Assembly: GCA_036821905.1 (NCBI GenBank)
Contig: DAISIR010000005.1
Location: forward strand, 113,219 to 177,218
DNA length: 64,000 nt
Direction of reading: 5' to 3'
Origin: Brooklawnia sp937867175
GTDB lineage: Bacteria > Actinomycetota > Actinomycetes > Propionibacteriales > Propionibacteriaceae
The notes below the pieces were generated by a model, which did no database searches, was not told where the DNA came from, and worked only from the letters and a program-made list of their open reading frames with translations. Shown piece by piece: positions 1 to 11,470 of the stretch. The number at the start of each line of letters is the position of its first letter. Positions within the stretch are counted from its first letter, which is position 1. The position numbers and the translations under genes are program-made.

Positions 1-2794
<2,794 letters not shown>

Positions 2795-2836
2795 GCCCTA
2801 TAGCGTAACCGTTAGGCGGTCGGGAGCCGGCTCGGC

Positions 2837-3394
2837 TCAATTGGCCAACCGCTGTTGGCGTCGCCGGGACAGTTCGTCGATGGCAGGCTTGCCGGATTCT
2901 TCTTCGGTGGGCAGCGCCAGTAGGACGCCCTCCAGGTCGCGCCACACACCGCCCAGAGCAATCGCGAACATGCCTTGACCTCCTCGCAGCAGGTCGACAA
3001 CCTCGTGGTCGGTGGTGCACTCGTAGACCGAGACTCCGTCACTCATCAAGGTGACCTGTGACAGGTCGTGCACCCCACGTAACCGCAGGTGTTCGATGGC
3101 GGTGCGGATCTGCTGCAGCGAAATCCCGGCGTCCAGCAGCTTCTTGACCACCTTCAGCATCAGCAGGTCGCGGAACGAGTAGAGCCTTTGGGTGCCCGAG
3201 CCCTCCGCGCCGCGGATCTCGGGGCTGACCAGCCCGGTGCGAGCCCAGTAGTCGAGTTGCCGGTAGGTGATCCCGGCGAGGTTGCAGGCGACCGGGCCAC
3301 GGAAACCGAAGTCGTCAGGAAGTGGACCGAAATCGCCATCGAACAGCGCGTCCTGCATGCCATCAGCGGCGGACTCCACCTGCGGACTGCTCAT
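2837..3394 (-). CDS. MerR-family regulator, ResR (Rv1830)-like
   Basis: A 185-residue transcription factor. The MerR-type winged helix-turn-helix lies at about residues 35-105 (ITYRQLDYWARTGLV, followed by the wing and KLLDAGISLQQI). The rest is a helical tail without the cysteines of metal-sensing MerR proteins. Gene order (FtsR-like MerR, bifunctional nuclease, this gene, gcvP) matches Rv1828-Rv1829-Rv1830-gcvB of M. tuberculosis, where Rv1830 (ResR) acts on whiB2 and growth resilience. A strong Shine-Dalgarno AGGAGG lies just before the ATG at 3392-3394. Orthology rests on synteny and the HTH; its target genes here are unknown. Confidence 0.85.
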   Translation of the reverse strand: MSSPQVESAADGMQDALFDGDFGPLPDDFGFRGPVACNLAGITYRQLDYWARTGLVSPEIRGAEGSGTQRLYSFRDLLMLKVVKKLLDAGISLQQIRTAIEHLRLRGVHDLSQVTLMSDGVSVYECTTDHEVVDLLRGGQGMFAIALGGVWRDLEGVLLALPTEEESGKPAIDELSRRRQQRLAN

Positions 3395-3538
3395 GCCATC
3401 CTCCTCACCTCAGCAGTGTAACTTCACCGGGGTGAGTAAGACGTTAGGTCGCGCCGCGGTCGCGGGCAATCACCGCCACGCGACCGATTCGGGCCGGCTC
3501 CGGGTGGGCGTCCGGTCAATCAAGCCTCACAAGGTGGT

Positions 3539-4000
3539 TCAGTGCTCGAAGTCGTCCGGGGTGATGTTGTCCAAGAACTCCCGGAACTTCTCCACCTCAT
3601 CCTCGGCCGGCTCGAAAAGCTCAACCCCAACTTGATCCAGCAGCTCCGGGGTGCAGGTCACCTTGAAGCCCGAGCGCAACGCCAACGCCACGACGTCGGA
3701 GGGTCGGGCGCTGATCGTGCGGCCGTCCACGACAAGTTCGGCGTAGAAGGTGCCGTCAACGACGTCAGTGATGCGTCCCTCCACGTCGACGTGCCCCAGC
3801 TGCGACAAGATGTCGGCCATCAGGTCATGGGTCATCGGGCGCGGCGCCACGATGCCCTCCAGCGCGTTCACGATGGCCGACGCCTCCGTGGCGCCGATCC
3901 AGATGGGCAGGTAGCGCTGACCGTCGGATTCCTTGAGCAACAGCATCGGGGCACTGGAGGGTACCTCAACCCGTACCCCCATGATGTCAAGCTCGATCAC
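3539..4000 (-). CDS. Bifunctional nuclease family protein (BFN/DUF151), Rv1829-like
   Basis: A 153-residue protein of the BFN/DUF151 family. Visible family features are the N-terminal LDIMGVRVEVPSS strand, the LPIWIGATEASAI segment at about residues 30-45, and an acidic C-terminus (EPAEDEVEKFREF). Plant and hyperthermophile members have nuclease activity; the role in actinobacteria is not established. It sits 9 bp behind the ftsR-like gene and about 144 bp before the resR-like gene. The length matches the family. Confidence 0.88.
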   Translation of the reverse strand: MIELDIMGVRVEVPSSAPMLLLKESDGQRYLPIWIGATEASAIVNALEGIVAPRPMTHDLMADILSQLGHVDVEGRITDVVDGTFYAELVVDGRTISARPSDVVALALRSGFKVTCTPELLDQVGVELFEPAEDEVEKFREFLDNITPDDFEH

Positions 4001-4009
4001 GAGACAACC

Positions 4010-4714
4010 CTAGCCTTCGAGCAAGGTGAACATCAGTGCCGCGTGGGCGTGCACCACAAGCTGGCTCACATCTCGCAGCGTCTGCGCAGGGTTCGCGCTG
4101 CGCACCAGGTGCGGGCGCACCGCCTGCTCCACCAGGCCGGCCTCTCGTTCAGCGGCCTGCTTGATGGCGCGCAGGTGGCGGGTGTCCATCCCGTAGCCCT
4201 GCAGCTTGCGGGCCACCACGCACAAGGTAAGGGCCTCTCGTCCGTAGTAGAGGGAACCGCGGCGGGGCACGACCATCTGCTGCCGTTCAAGTTCGATCAG
4301 CGTGGCCTCCGACAGACCGCTGACCTGGATCAACTCGCGCCTGGTCAGCTTGATCGGCCGAGGTGACTCCTGCGCTGGTGGACCGGTTTCCGGCACGCTC
4401 ACCGGTTTGGGGTTGGCTGCGGGTGCCTGGGCGGCGGGCGTGTCTGCCGTGGGGGCCTCGATGCCCCGATCCATCATCGCGAGGTTCTCGCGGATCACCT
4501 TGAGCGGCAGGTAGTGGTCACGCTGCATCCGCAGGATATAGCGCAGCCGATCAACGTCAGCCTCCGAGTATCGGCGGTAGCCAGATGGCGCCCGCTCCGG
4601 AGCGACCAAGCCCTCGCTTTCCAGGAACCGGATCTTGGAGATCGAGATGTCCGGGAACTCGCTCTTCAGTAACGGGAGCACCTGACCGATACTGCGCTTG
4701 GCCGCCGCCGGCAT
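4010..4714 (-). CDS. ftsR: MerR-family regulator FtsR-like (Rv1828 family)
   Basis: A 234-residue MerR-like regulator. An N-terminal winged HTH (ISISKIRFLESEGLV, then GYRRYSEADVDRLRYIL) occupies about residues 18-75. A Pro/Ala-rich linker (about 88-120) follows, then a second helical domain (LTRRELIQVSGLSEATL) with no metal-binding cysteines. The family includes Corynebacterium FtsR, an activator of ftsZ, and M. tuberculosis Rv1828. It touches garA (last base of one codon shared), so the two are translationally coupled. The family call is solid; control of ftsZ in this organism is inferred. Confidence 0.86.
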   Translation of the reverse strand: MPAAAKRSIGQVLPLLKSEFPDISISKIRFLESEGLVAPERAPSGYRRYSEADVDRLRYILRMQRDHYLPLKVIRENLAMMDRGIEAPTADTPAAQAPAANPKPVSVPETGPPAQESPRPIKLTRRELIQVSGLSEATLIELERQQMVVPRRGSLYYGREALTLCVVARKLQGYGMDTRHLRAIKQAAEREAGLVEQAVRPHLVRSANPAQTLRDVSQLVVHAHAALMFTLLEG

Positions 4715-5211
4715 CAGCGCAACCCGTGCTCGCTCACGAAGAAGAGCATCCGGAACTTGCCGATCTGCACCTCATCACCCGGACGCAGCATCGCGGCTTG
4801 GTCAACCAGCGTGCGATTGACGTAGGTGCCGTTGAGGCTGCCCTTGTCGATGAGATTCACCTGACCATCTCGCATCACGAATTCCGCATGGTGCCTGGAG
4901 ACTGTGATGTCATCTAGGAAGATGTCGGATTTGGGGCTGCGGCCGGCCGTCACGATCTCTTGGTCAAGCAGGTAACGCGCTCCGACATCGGGCCCTCGGG
5001 TGACGATCAGCAGCGCGTTGCCGGCCGGCAGACTACTCAGTGCGTCGGCATCCTCGGCGCTGATCTCGAGCGTCCTTGGGTCTTCTTCGGGGGTGACGAT
5101 CACTCGGGTCGTCTCGGACGCGGATGCCGCGGGTGTCAGCGCATTGCCGCACTTGGAGCAGTAGTTGCTGCCCACCGGATTGGAATGACCGCACTTGCTG
5201 CAATCGATCAT
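4714..5211 (-). CDS. garA: GarA/OdhI-type FHA protein with N-terminal zinc ribbon
   Basis: A 165-residue forkhead-associated protein. The FHA domain (about residues 70-155) has the phosphothreonine-binding signature GR..KSDIFLDD, SRHHAEF and GSLNGTYVN. A threonine pair in ASETTRV (about residue 34) matches the ETT phosphorylation site that Ser/Thr kinases use in GarA/OdhI to control 2-oxoglutarate dehydrogenase and glutamate metabolism. Unlike mycobacterial GarA, the N-terminus is a four-cysteine zinc ribbon (CSKCG...YCSKCG, residues 4-22). The ATG at 5209-5211 is chosen because it begins just before the ribbon; a longer reading frame would run into gcvH. Confidence 0.9.
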   Translation of the reverse strand: MIDCSKCGHSNPVGSNYCSKCGNALTPAASASETTRVIVTPEEDPRTLEISAEDADALSSLPAGNALLIVTRGPDVGARYLLDQEIVTAGRSPKSDIFLDDITVSRHHAEFVMRDGQVNLIDKGSLNGTYVNRTLVDQAAMLRPGDEVQIGKFRMLFFVSEHGLR

Positions 5212-5279
5212 GATATCCCAGGCTTCCTTGTCTTCACGGACGGATGTGTGCAGTTTAGTCGAGGCCTGCCGATCGGGGG

Positions 5280-5663
5280 CTACTCCCCAATGAGTTCGGC
5301 GTAGCCATCGGCGTCCAGCAGGTCGTCCAGTTCGGACGGGTCGGCCAGTTCGACGTCGAAGAGCCACCCCTCACCGTATGGGTCATCGCCGATTGACTCG
5401 GGGACGTCGGTGGCGGCATCGTTCACCGACGTCACCACACCTGAGACCGGGGCGAAGATGTCGGAGACCGACTTGGTCGACTCGAGTTCGCCGCAGGCGT
5501 CGCCTGCTGCCACCGACGAGCCTACCGTCGGCAGTGAGACATAAACGATGTCACCCATCTCACTGGTGGCGTAGTCCGTGACTCCCACCCTGGCCACCGA
5601 GCCGTCCACCCGAACCCACTCATGCTCGGTGCTGTACCGAAGATCGTCGGGCAACTCGCTCAT
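5280..5663 (-). CDS. gcvH: Glycine cleavage system H protein
   Basis: A 127-residue lipoyl carrier that moves the aminomethyl group from P- to T-protein. The lipoylated lysine lies in LESTKSVSDI (about residue 65), and the N-terminus has the typical LRYSTEHEWVR. It precedes garA by 68 bp and is separated from gcvP by the regulators. No gcvT is present in the window. Length and motifs are canonical. Confidence 0.97.
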   Translation of the reverse strand: MSELPDDLRYSTEHEWVRVDGSVARVGVTDYATSEMGDIVYVSLPTVGSSVAAGDACGELESTKSVSDIFAPVSGVVTSVNDAATDVPESIGDDPYGEGWLFDVELADPSELDDLLDADGYAELIGE

Positions 5664-5728
5664 TACTTCCTCCGCTGGAGTAGTCGCAGTCTTGTCAGGT
5701 TCACGCTATCGCCACTTGGTTCGGCGCG

Positions 5729-6436
5729 CTACGCGGGTTGGGCGTAGCGTGGCGCGCGAGGTTGATGAAGGCTGGTGATCTCAACTTCGGGTAATTCCTC
5801 GATGGCCACCGAGCCGCCGACCTTCTGGCTCTCCACCTGGCTCACCAGGCCACCCCGGAAGCGCGCTCCCTCAGCCAGTGAGTGCGAGTCGCCGATGGCC
5901 TCGATGACGATCGGCAGTTCGACCAACTGGTCATCAATGAGCAGGCCCTGCGGGGATTCAGTGATCCAGCTCTGGGCCACCAGCCGGATCGAGTCATTGA
6001 CCTCGATGACTTCGGCGCCGGCGTCCCGCAGTTCCTGGATGGCGTCCAGCATCAGGTCGGCGGTGATGTTCCCCTCAGGTGCCGAAATCGTGAGGCGTAC
6101 CCCCGGGCCGACTGCCGCCACCGTGCCGGCGAGGATGGCCAGCCCGTCGGCTCGGCGTTGGGCCTCCTGACGAGCGATCTCGTCGGCGTCCGCACCCGAT
6201 CGCAGGGCTTCCAGGGTGCGCTCCAGTTCGGTGACCTCGCCGGTCAAACGCTCCGACTCCTGGGTGAGCCCATCCAGAAGTTGGACGAGGTCGTCCCCGC
6301 GCATGGTGGCATACCGATCGCGAGACTGGGTGGACTGCACCTGGATGACCACGGCCAGTGCCACCAGACACAGCGCGATCCCCCAGGCCAGTTGTGCCCG
6401 GCCGGGACGCAAGAACTTCGCCACTGCCTCACGCAT
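5729..6436 (-). CDS. DUF881 membrane-anchored protein (Rv1825-like)
   Basis: A 235-residue protein with one N-terminal membrane segment (about residues 17-35), a coiled-coil stretch (about 50-95, LTQESERLTGEVTELERTLE) and a C-terminal DUF881 domain (GVRLTI..., DLMLDAIQELRDAGAEVIEVN). DUF881 proteins are thought to act at the cell division site or cell surface; the biochemical role is unknown. It overlaps the small basic protein gene by 8 nt, and a second DUF881 gene lies on its other side, as in Rv1823-Rv1825. Confidence 0.9.
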   Translation of the reverse strand: MREAVAKFLRPGRAQLAWGIALCLVALAVVIQVQSTQSRDRYATMRGDDLVQLLDGLTQESERLTGEVTELERTLEALRSGADADEIARQEAQRRADGLAILAGTVAAVGPGVRLTISAPEGNITADLMLDAIQELRDAGAEVIEVNDSIRLVAQSWITESPQGLLIDDQLVELPIVIEAIGDSHSLAEGARFRGGLVSQVESQKVGGSVAIEELPEVEITSLHQPRAPRYAQPA

Positions 6437-6761
6437 GCAGCACCAGACGGCGAATCACGGCGGCGTTGGTGAAGATGCGGATGCCGAGCACCACCAGCAC
6501 AGCCGTCGACAGTTGGGAGCCGACCCCGATGAGGTCGCCCAGCCAGACGATGACCGCGGCGATTGCCACGTTCGAGATGAACGAGACCGCGAAGACCCGA
6601 TCAGAGAAGGTGCGCTCGAGGCTGGCCCGGGCGGCGCCCACCAGGGCGTCCATCGCGGCGACGATCATGATGGGTAGGTAGGGCTGCAACCAGAACGGCA
6701 TCTCGGGCCGGAAGACCAGCGCCAGTACAACGCCCAGGATCAAACCGATGATGGCCAGCAT
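6429..6761 (-). CDS. sbp: Small basic protein (Sbp/DUF1290), Rv1824-like
   Basis: A 110-residue membrane protein with three to four hydrophobic segments (start MLAIIGLILGVVLAL; a middle segment after PEMPFWLQPYLPIM; a C-terminal one). It is sandwiched between two DUF881 genes in the arrangement found widely in Gram-positive division-associated loci. A clear GGAGG lies 6 nt before the ATG. Function is unknown; an accessory envelope or division role is inferred from context. Confidence 0.88.
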   Translation of the reverse strand: MLAIIGLILGVVLALVFRPEMPFWLQPYLPIMIVAAMDALVGAARASLERTFSDRVFAVSFISNVAIAAVIVWLGDLIGVGSQLSTAVLVVLGIRIFTNAAVIRRLVLHA

Positions 6762-6783
6762 TGGCTGCCTCCTTCTATTCGCG

Positions 6784-7614
6784 TCACGCTACACCGGCAT
6801 GCCCAACAGCCAGTCCCGCGTCGGGGCCGAGCCGAACCTCTTTGCGCCGCTCGATCGCCCAGCTCACCCCGTAGTTGCGGCGCAGGTAACTCAGCCACGC
6901 ACCACCGGAGTTGCCGGTGAAGCCGGACTCCAACGCACCCGGGTCGCCGATGGCCTCAATCCGGTAGGGGGTGGTCAGGGAGCGGTAATCGACTGTGATC
7001 GCGGCACCGGCCTGCCGGATCGCGGTCCGAGCGCTGAGCCGATGACCGTTGATACTGATCGCCTCCGCCCCCGCTAGCCACAGTCCGTTGGCGACCTGAC
7101 GTAGGTCTTGGTCGACGAGGGTGCCGTTGGCGTCCTTGGGGTTGTCATTGATGGTCAGCACGATGCCCGGCCCGATGACCGAGACCTGGCCCGACCAAAT
7201 CAGGTCGGGTTCGCTGGGCAGGTGCGCATCTCCCAATCGCTCCCGCTCGATCTGCTCGATCTCGGCGTTCAGCTGGGTCGCCCGAGTGCGCGAATCCTGG
7301 ACGCGCTGCTCGGCCAGGCCGATCTGGGTGATCAGTTCGGTGCGTGCGCCGGCGGCGTCCTTGGCTCCGACCCCGGCACGAAGCCCCGATGTGGTGAACA
7401 TCAAGCCGGCCAGCAGCCCGATGACGAGCACGAGCACCGGGGCCCGACTGCGGCCCAGGCCTTCGGAAGCGACCGCGGCATATTCGGGGTCGATGGTCTC
7501 GCGTTGGATCGAGTTCAGCAGTTCCATGGACGCGTCGGGCGCGCGCTCAGTTCTGGCGCCGGGCTCGGGCGCGATGGTCGCGTCCGGCAGGTGCGGGCCC
7601 GTCGCGTCGCCCAT
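6784..7614 (-). CDS. DUF881 membrane-anchored protein (Rv1823-like)
   Basis: A 276-residue paralogue of the protein at 5729-6436. It has a long acidic cytoplasmic N-terminus (about 60 residues), one membrane segment (APVLVLVIGLLAGLMF...), a coiled coil (TELITQIGLAEQRVQ...) and the DUF881 fold (GIVLTINDNP, LRQVANGLWLAGAEAISIN). It begins 3 nt after the stop of the PgsA2-like gene, so it is probably translated from the same mRNA. Confidence 0.9.
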   Translation of the reverse strand: MGDATGPHLPDATIAPEPGARTERAPDASMELLNSIQRETIDPEYAAVASEGLGRSRAPVLVLVIGLLAGLMFTTSGLRAGVGAKDAAGARTELITQIGLAEQRVQDSRTRATQLNAEIEQIERERLGDAHLPSEPDLIWSGQVSVIGPGIVLTINDNPKDANGTLVDQDLRQVANGLWLAGAEAISINGHRLSARTAIRQAGAAITVDYRSLTTPYRIEAIGDPGALESGFTGNSGGAWLSYLRRNYGVSWAIERRKEVRLGPDAGLAVGHAGVA

Positions 7615-7617
7615 CGG

Positions 7618-8226
7618 TCAGTCCGTCCGACGCTCGGCAATGCCGCTGACTAATTCGCGGCTCTGCTTGTAGTACATGATGCCCGCCCACCAATACAGAT
7701 AGACGCCCCAGATCGCGAACGCCCAGCCGATCACGCGGGACGCCGGCGAGATGACCCAAGGTCCGGCACCAAGCAGGACCAGCGGAAGCGCGTAGAGCAG
7801 GCAGAAGGTGGCTGCCTTCCCGATGAAGTTCACCGGCAGGCTGGCGTAGCCGCGGGCCCTGAGCGCGGGCAGGACGAGCAGGGCCAGCATGAGATCGCGG
7901 CCCACCAGCAGTACCAGCAGCCACCACGGGATGATCTCGCGGATCGCCAGCCCCAGCACGGTGGCGAAGATGTAGAGCCGGTCGGCGGCCGGGTCGAGCA
8001 CCTGTCCCAACTTCGTGATCTGGTTGAACTGCCGCGCGATGCGGCCGTCCACCCAGTCGGTCAGACTGGCCACGGCGAGCAGCACCACGGCGGCGATGTC
8101 GCGGTGCTGGATGATGAGGATGAAGAAGACCGGCACGCCGAGCAGCCGCAGGAAGCTCAGCACGTTGGGGATCGTCCAGATCCGGTTGCTGACCTCTGCG
8201 GTGTCACGCTTGACGGGCTGACTCAC
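7618..8226 (-). CDS. pgsA2: CDP-alcohol phosphatidyltransferase, PgsA2-like (Rv1822)
   Basis: A multi-pass membrane enzyme of 202 residues that joins a CDP-diacylglycerol phosphatidyl group to an alcohol. The full catalytic motif D-x2-DG-x2-AR-x8-G-x3-D-x3-D is present (DWVDGRIAR..., then G..D..D). Synteny with Rv1822 suggests phosphatidylglycerophosphate or cardiolipin synthesis; the acceptor cannot be read from sequence. The GTG at 8224-8226 lies 10 nt after the pimA stop and behind a GGAGG, whereas upstream starts would overlap pimA by about 40 nt. Confidence 0.88.
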   Translation of the reverse strand: MSQPVKRDTAEVSNRIWTIPNVLSFLRLLGVPVFFILIIQHRDIAAVVLLAVASLTDWVDGRIARQFNQITKLGQVLDPAADRLYIFATVLGLAIREIIPWWLLVLLVGRDLMLALLVLPALRARGYASLPVNFIGKAATFCLLYALPLVLLGAGPWVISPASRVIGWAFAIWGVYLYWWAGIMYYKQSRELVSGIAERRTD

Positions 8227-8236
8227 GGCCTCCACA

Positions 8237-9388
8237 CTAAGCCATCCAACGGTGCCGACGTCCCTTCGCCTCGTCAACCGACAGGTAGCGGTTCTCGGCC
8301 GCCAACCTGTACATGGCCAGCACCTGCGGTCCGATCACCGACCAGTCGAACCGCGCGGCCTGGTCACGGCCCCGCTGCAACCGAAGATCGCGGGGTTCGT
8401 GCAAGCTGGCGATGATTGCCCGGGCCAACGCCTGCGAGTTGCCGGTCCGGAAGGTGTGTCCGACCGGGCCCTCATCGTCCGAGAGGACCTCAATGAAGGC
8501 CGGCAACTGGGACGCGACCACCGGGGCACCACAGGCCAGCGCTTCAATCAGGACGATGCCGAAGCTCTCGCGTCCGGTCTGCGGTGCAACGTAGACGTCG
8601 CTGACCCCGAGCCAGCGGTTACGCTCGGCGTCGTTCACCCCGCCGACGAACTTCACCCCTTCCACCGACATGCGACCGCCGTGCCCGATAACCACCACCT
8701 CGACATCGCCGAACGCATCGCGTACCAGTGGCAGCGCGGCGGTGAGTACGTGGAAGCCCTTCCGTGGCTCCTCGTAGCGGCCCAGGAAGGTGAGCCTCGG
8801 ATGGTCGCCGCCACGCCAGCGTCCGGTGGCGGGGACCAACTCGTAGTCGTCGATGGCCAGCCCGTTCCCGATCACCACCGGCGACACTCCGGTGTGGTTC
8901 TTGGCCACCTTTGCGGCCACGGAGGAGACCGCGATCGCCGCGTCCAGCCGCCTGACCGCCTGAGGTAGCAGTTGGTTGAGTCGTTTGAGGGCTTTGACCG
9001 TTGGCGCGTTGGAGTGGAAGGTGGCGGTCACCGGTCGATCGGTCAGCCACAGGGTGAGGATGGACAGGCTCGGTGTCATCGGCTCGTGGATGTGAACCGC
9101 GTCGAAGTCGCCGGCGTCCAACCAAGCCTTGGCGCGTCTGGCAGGGCCGACTCCGAAATTGATGCGCGCGACCGAGCCGTTCACCTTGACCGGCAGCGCC
9201 CTGCCGCAGGTGGTGTATTCGGATTCGACCAGACCGTAGCTGGCCAGCATTCCGCGGGGCGGTTCACCGGGGGCGAGGATGGCGACCCGGTGGCCCTGCT
9301 TCTTCAGCCAACCGGCCAGGCCCAGGACGTGATTCTGCACCCCTCCGGGCCGTTGGAACGAGTAGGGACAAACCAATCCAATTTTCAC
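8237..9388 (-). CDS. pimA: Phosphatidylinositol mannosyltransferase PimA (GT4 family)
   Basis: A 383-residue GT-B glycosyltransferase that adds the first mannose from GDP-mannose to phosphatidylinositol. Visible are the N-terminal VKIGLVCPYSF..PGGVQNHV, a mid-protein IGNG, and the C-terminal donor site GRESFGIVLIEALACG with the EX7E glutamates. The GTG at 9386-9388 overlaps the patA stop (GTGA) and starts exactly at the family N-terminus. Its place behind pgsA1 and patA matches the conserved mycobacterial PIM cluster. Confidence 0.93.
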   Translation of the reverse strand: MKIGLVCPYSFQRPGGVQNHVLGLAGWLKKQGHRVAILAPGEPPRGMLASYGLVESEYTTCGRALPVKVNGSVARINFGVGPARRAKAWLDAGDFDAVHIHEPMTPSLSILTLWLTDRPVTATFHSNAPTVKALKRLNQLLPQAVRRLDAAIAVSSVAAKVAKNHTGVSPVVIGNGLAIDDYELVPATGRWRGGDHPRLTFLGRYEEPRKGFHVLTAALPLVRDAFGDVEVVVIGHGGRMSVEGVKFVGGVNDAERNRWLGVSDVYVAPQTGRESFGIVLIEALACGAPVVASQLPAFIEVLSDDEGPVGHTFRTGNSQALARAIIASLHEPRDLRLQRGRDQAARFDWSVIGPQVLAMYRLAAENRYLSVDEAKGRRHRWMA

Positions 9389-10257
9389 GCAACCACTCCA
9401 GGGAAGAACTTTTGCATCATGTGCCAATCTGTCGGCTTCGCACTGACTTGAGTCGTGAAGAACTCGGCGAGTTCCTGGGCCATCTGTTCGGCGCCTTCGG
9501 CGCCGGCACGCAGCGGGATCGGCTCTCCGACGACCACCCGCAGGCAACTTCCTTCGAAGGTCGTGGCTGCTCCCATCAGGGCAGCCCCGGTCTGCTGGGC
9601 GATGATCACGGGCCCGGCAGGCATGGTCAGGTCACGCCCACCGTCCGGGGTGGGCCAGCGCACCGGAAGCCCTCGTCGTCCGAAGTCCCGGTCGGCGACC
9701 AGACAGACCAGCCGGCCCCGCCGCAGATCATCACACAAGGCGGCCACCACGTTCGGTTCGCCGTAGGGGTAGATCTCCATACCCAGTGCTGCGCGAAGGT
9801 CACGGAAGTACTCGAACTGTCCGGCCGGCAGCCGTTCGGCCACCGACGAGAGCGGCAGCCCGATCGAGCATCCGTAGGCGGCCAGCAGGTCCCAACTGCC
9901 CATATGAGGCAGCGCCAAGACCACTCCTCGTTCGGCCTGCAGTCGCTCAATGCGCGCCCGGCCATCGTCGACCCAGCGCACCGTGTTGAGGATGCGGCGC
10001 TTGCTCCAACGTCCCAGCTGCAGCGAACCGACGCTGTTGCGGATCCAGGAGAACTGCGCGGCACGCCGCTGCCAATAGCTCGGCGAGCGTCCCGTGACGA
10101 CACCGGCGTTGAGCGCCCACTGCCGAAGCGGCTTGGGGGGACGCGCCGCCAGAACGAGACTGGCGAGTTGGCCCAGCGGCCACCAAATCACCCGCGGGAT
10201 GCGGGCGGCCCCCTTCATCAGGCGCAGCTGGGTTGGTGCAGAGACCAGTGAGCTCAT
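9385..10257 (-). CDS. patA: Phosphatidylinositol mannoside acyltransferase (LpxL/HtrB family)
   Basis: A 290-residue membrane-associated acyltransferase expected to acylate the mannose of PIM1/PIM2. It has the HX4D catalytic motif (HMGSWD, about residue 120) and an LpxL-like core with an RGRLVCLVADRD segment. The ATG at 10255-10257 overlaps the pgsA1 stop (ATGA). Order pgsA1-patA-pimA is the same as Rv2612c-Rv2611c-Rv2610c. Confidence 0.9.
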   Translation of the reverse strand: MSSLVSAPTQLRLMKGAARIPRVIWWPLGQLASLVLAARPPKPLRQWALNAGVVTGRSPSYWQRRAAQFSWIRNSVGSLQLGRWSKRRILNTVRWVDDGRARIERLQAERGVVLALPHMGSWDLLAAYGCSIGLPLSSVAERLPAGQFEYFRDLRAALGMEIYPYGEPNVVAALCDDLRRGRLVCLVADRDFGRRGLPVRWPTPDGGRDLTMPAGPVIIAQQTGAALMGAATTFEGSCLRVVVGEPIPLRAGAEGAEQMAQELAEFFTTQVSAKPTDWHMMQKFFPGVVA

Positions 10258-10883
10258 CGGGGCTCCTCGACGCCCTGCTCGGCCCCCTGCTGGATGGCCC
10301 GGTGGACGATGAACATCCGCTGGCCGACCGTGATCGCGCCGGCGAGGCACAGCGTCGCCACTGCGGCCGGTAGCGCCCAGGCAATGCCTAGCCCGGTCAG
10401 AAGTGCGCCCAGCAGACCGAGGAACAGCCGGTCGGCGCGTCCAGCCAGCCCGCCGTGGACCGGGATGCCCAGTGATTCGCCGCGCGCCTTGCTGTAGGAG
10501 GTGACCTGGCCGAAGACCAGCGCCCCGATCGCCGCGCCGCACCACAGCACCGAATCAGCCGGACCTGCGAAGTAGAGGGCCAGACCACCGAAGACCGCAC
10601 CATCGGCGATGCGGTCCAAGGTCGAGTCGAGGAAGGCGCCCCACTTCGAACTGCGCCCGGATTGCCGGGCCATCGTCCCGTCGAGCAGGTCGGAGAAGAT
10701 GAACACCAGCAACACGACCACGCCTTGCCACAGCCAGCCCTGCGGGAAGAAGACCATGCTGACCAGCACGGTGCCGATGGTGCCGGCCCAAGTGACCGCA
10801 TCGGGTGTCACCCCGATCCGAAGCAGCCAGCGGCAGATCGGCGAGATCACCTTCGTGACGACAGACCGCAGGTTTTCAAGCAT
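10254..10883 (-). CDS. pgsA1: Phosphatidylinositol-phosphate synthase-like CDP-alcohol phosphatidyltransferase (PgsA1)
   Basis: A 209-residue membrane enzyme with the CDP-alcohol phosphatidyltransferase motif DLLDGTMAR...G..LD..LDR (about residues 65-92). In actinobacteria this gene next to patA and pimA makes phosphatidylinositol phosphate from CDP-DAG and inositol 1-phosphate, the lipid on which PIMs are built. The ATG at 10881-10883 overlaps the end of the HIT gene by 8 nt. The substrate is inferred from synteny. Confidence 0.9.
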   Translation of the reverse strand: MLENLRSVVTKVISPICRWLLRIGVTPDAVTWAGTIGTVLVSMVFFPQGWLWQGVVVLLVFIFSDLLDGTMARQSGRSSKWGAFLDSTLDRIADGAVFGGLALYFAGPADSVLWCGAAIGALVFGQVTSYSKARGESLGIPVHGGLAGRADRLFLGLLGALLTGLGIAWALPAAVATLCLAGAITVGQRMFIVHRAIQQGAEQGVEEPR

Positions 10884-11469
10884 CCAGACCCTCCGAGGCG
10901 GCCGACCCGAAAAGGTCGGTCCAAGCGTCAGCGAACAACTTGCGGGTATCTGCCAGGAACTGCGGCAGCGCCTTCGTGCGTCCGACCACCGGCAGGAAAT
11001 TGGAATCGCCCTGCCAACGAGGCACGAGGTGCTGGTGGAGGTGCGCCGCGATGCCCGCACCGGCGACGGCGCCCTGGTTCATGCCCAGGTTGAAACCGGC
11101 CGGCGCCGAGACATGCTGGACGACCCGAATCGCCCTCTGCGTCAGTTGGGCGACCTCCAAGGTCTCCTGCCTGGTGAGGTCGATGTAGTCGGACACGTGC
11201 CGGTAGGTGCAGACCAGCAGGTGGCCGGGGTTGTACGGGTAGAGATTGCAGATCACGTAGGCGGTGAGTCCGCGGTGCACGATCAGGGCATCGGGATCGG
11301 TGCGCCTTGGCGCCCGGCAGAAGGGGCACTCCTGTTCGCTGCTGTCGGTGGGCTTGTCTTGGCCGTCGATGTAGACCATGCGATAAGGCGTCCACAGCCG
11401 CTGCAGCGCATCCGGCTGCCCGGGCAGGTCACCGGCTTCGATGATCTGCGGAGTAGTTGGTTCGGTCAT
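10876..11469 (-). CDS. HIT-domain hydrolase (Ap4A phosphorylase-like, Rv2613c family)
   Basis: A 197-residue HIT protein with catalytic motif HLHQHLV (HxHxHxx, about residue 148) and a CPFC pair near residue 40. The M. tuberculosis homologue in the same position is a diadenosine tetraphosphate phosphorylase. The ATG at 11467-11469 is 1 nt behind the thrS stop. The overlap with pgsA1 indicates one transcript from thrS through the PIM genes. Confidence 0.9.
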   Translation of the reverse strand: MTEPTTPQIIEAGDLPGQPDALQRLWTPYRMVYIDGQDKPTDSSEQECPFCRAPRRTDPDALIVHRGLTAYVICNLYPYNPGHLLVCTYRHVSDYIDLTRQETLEVAQLTQRAIRVVQHVSAPAGFNLGMNQGAVAGAGIAAHLHQHLVPRWQGDSNFLPVVGRTKALPQFLADTRKLFADAWTDLFGSAASEGLDA

Positions 11470-11470
11470 C

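Noticed and set aside
2795..2836. Glycine riboswitch before gcvP
   Set aside because: The 42-bp gap is too short and has no aptamer-like sequence.
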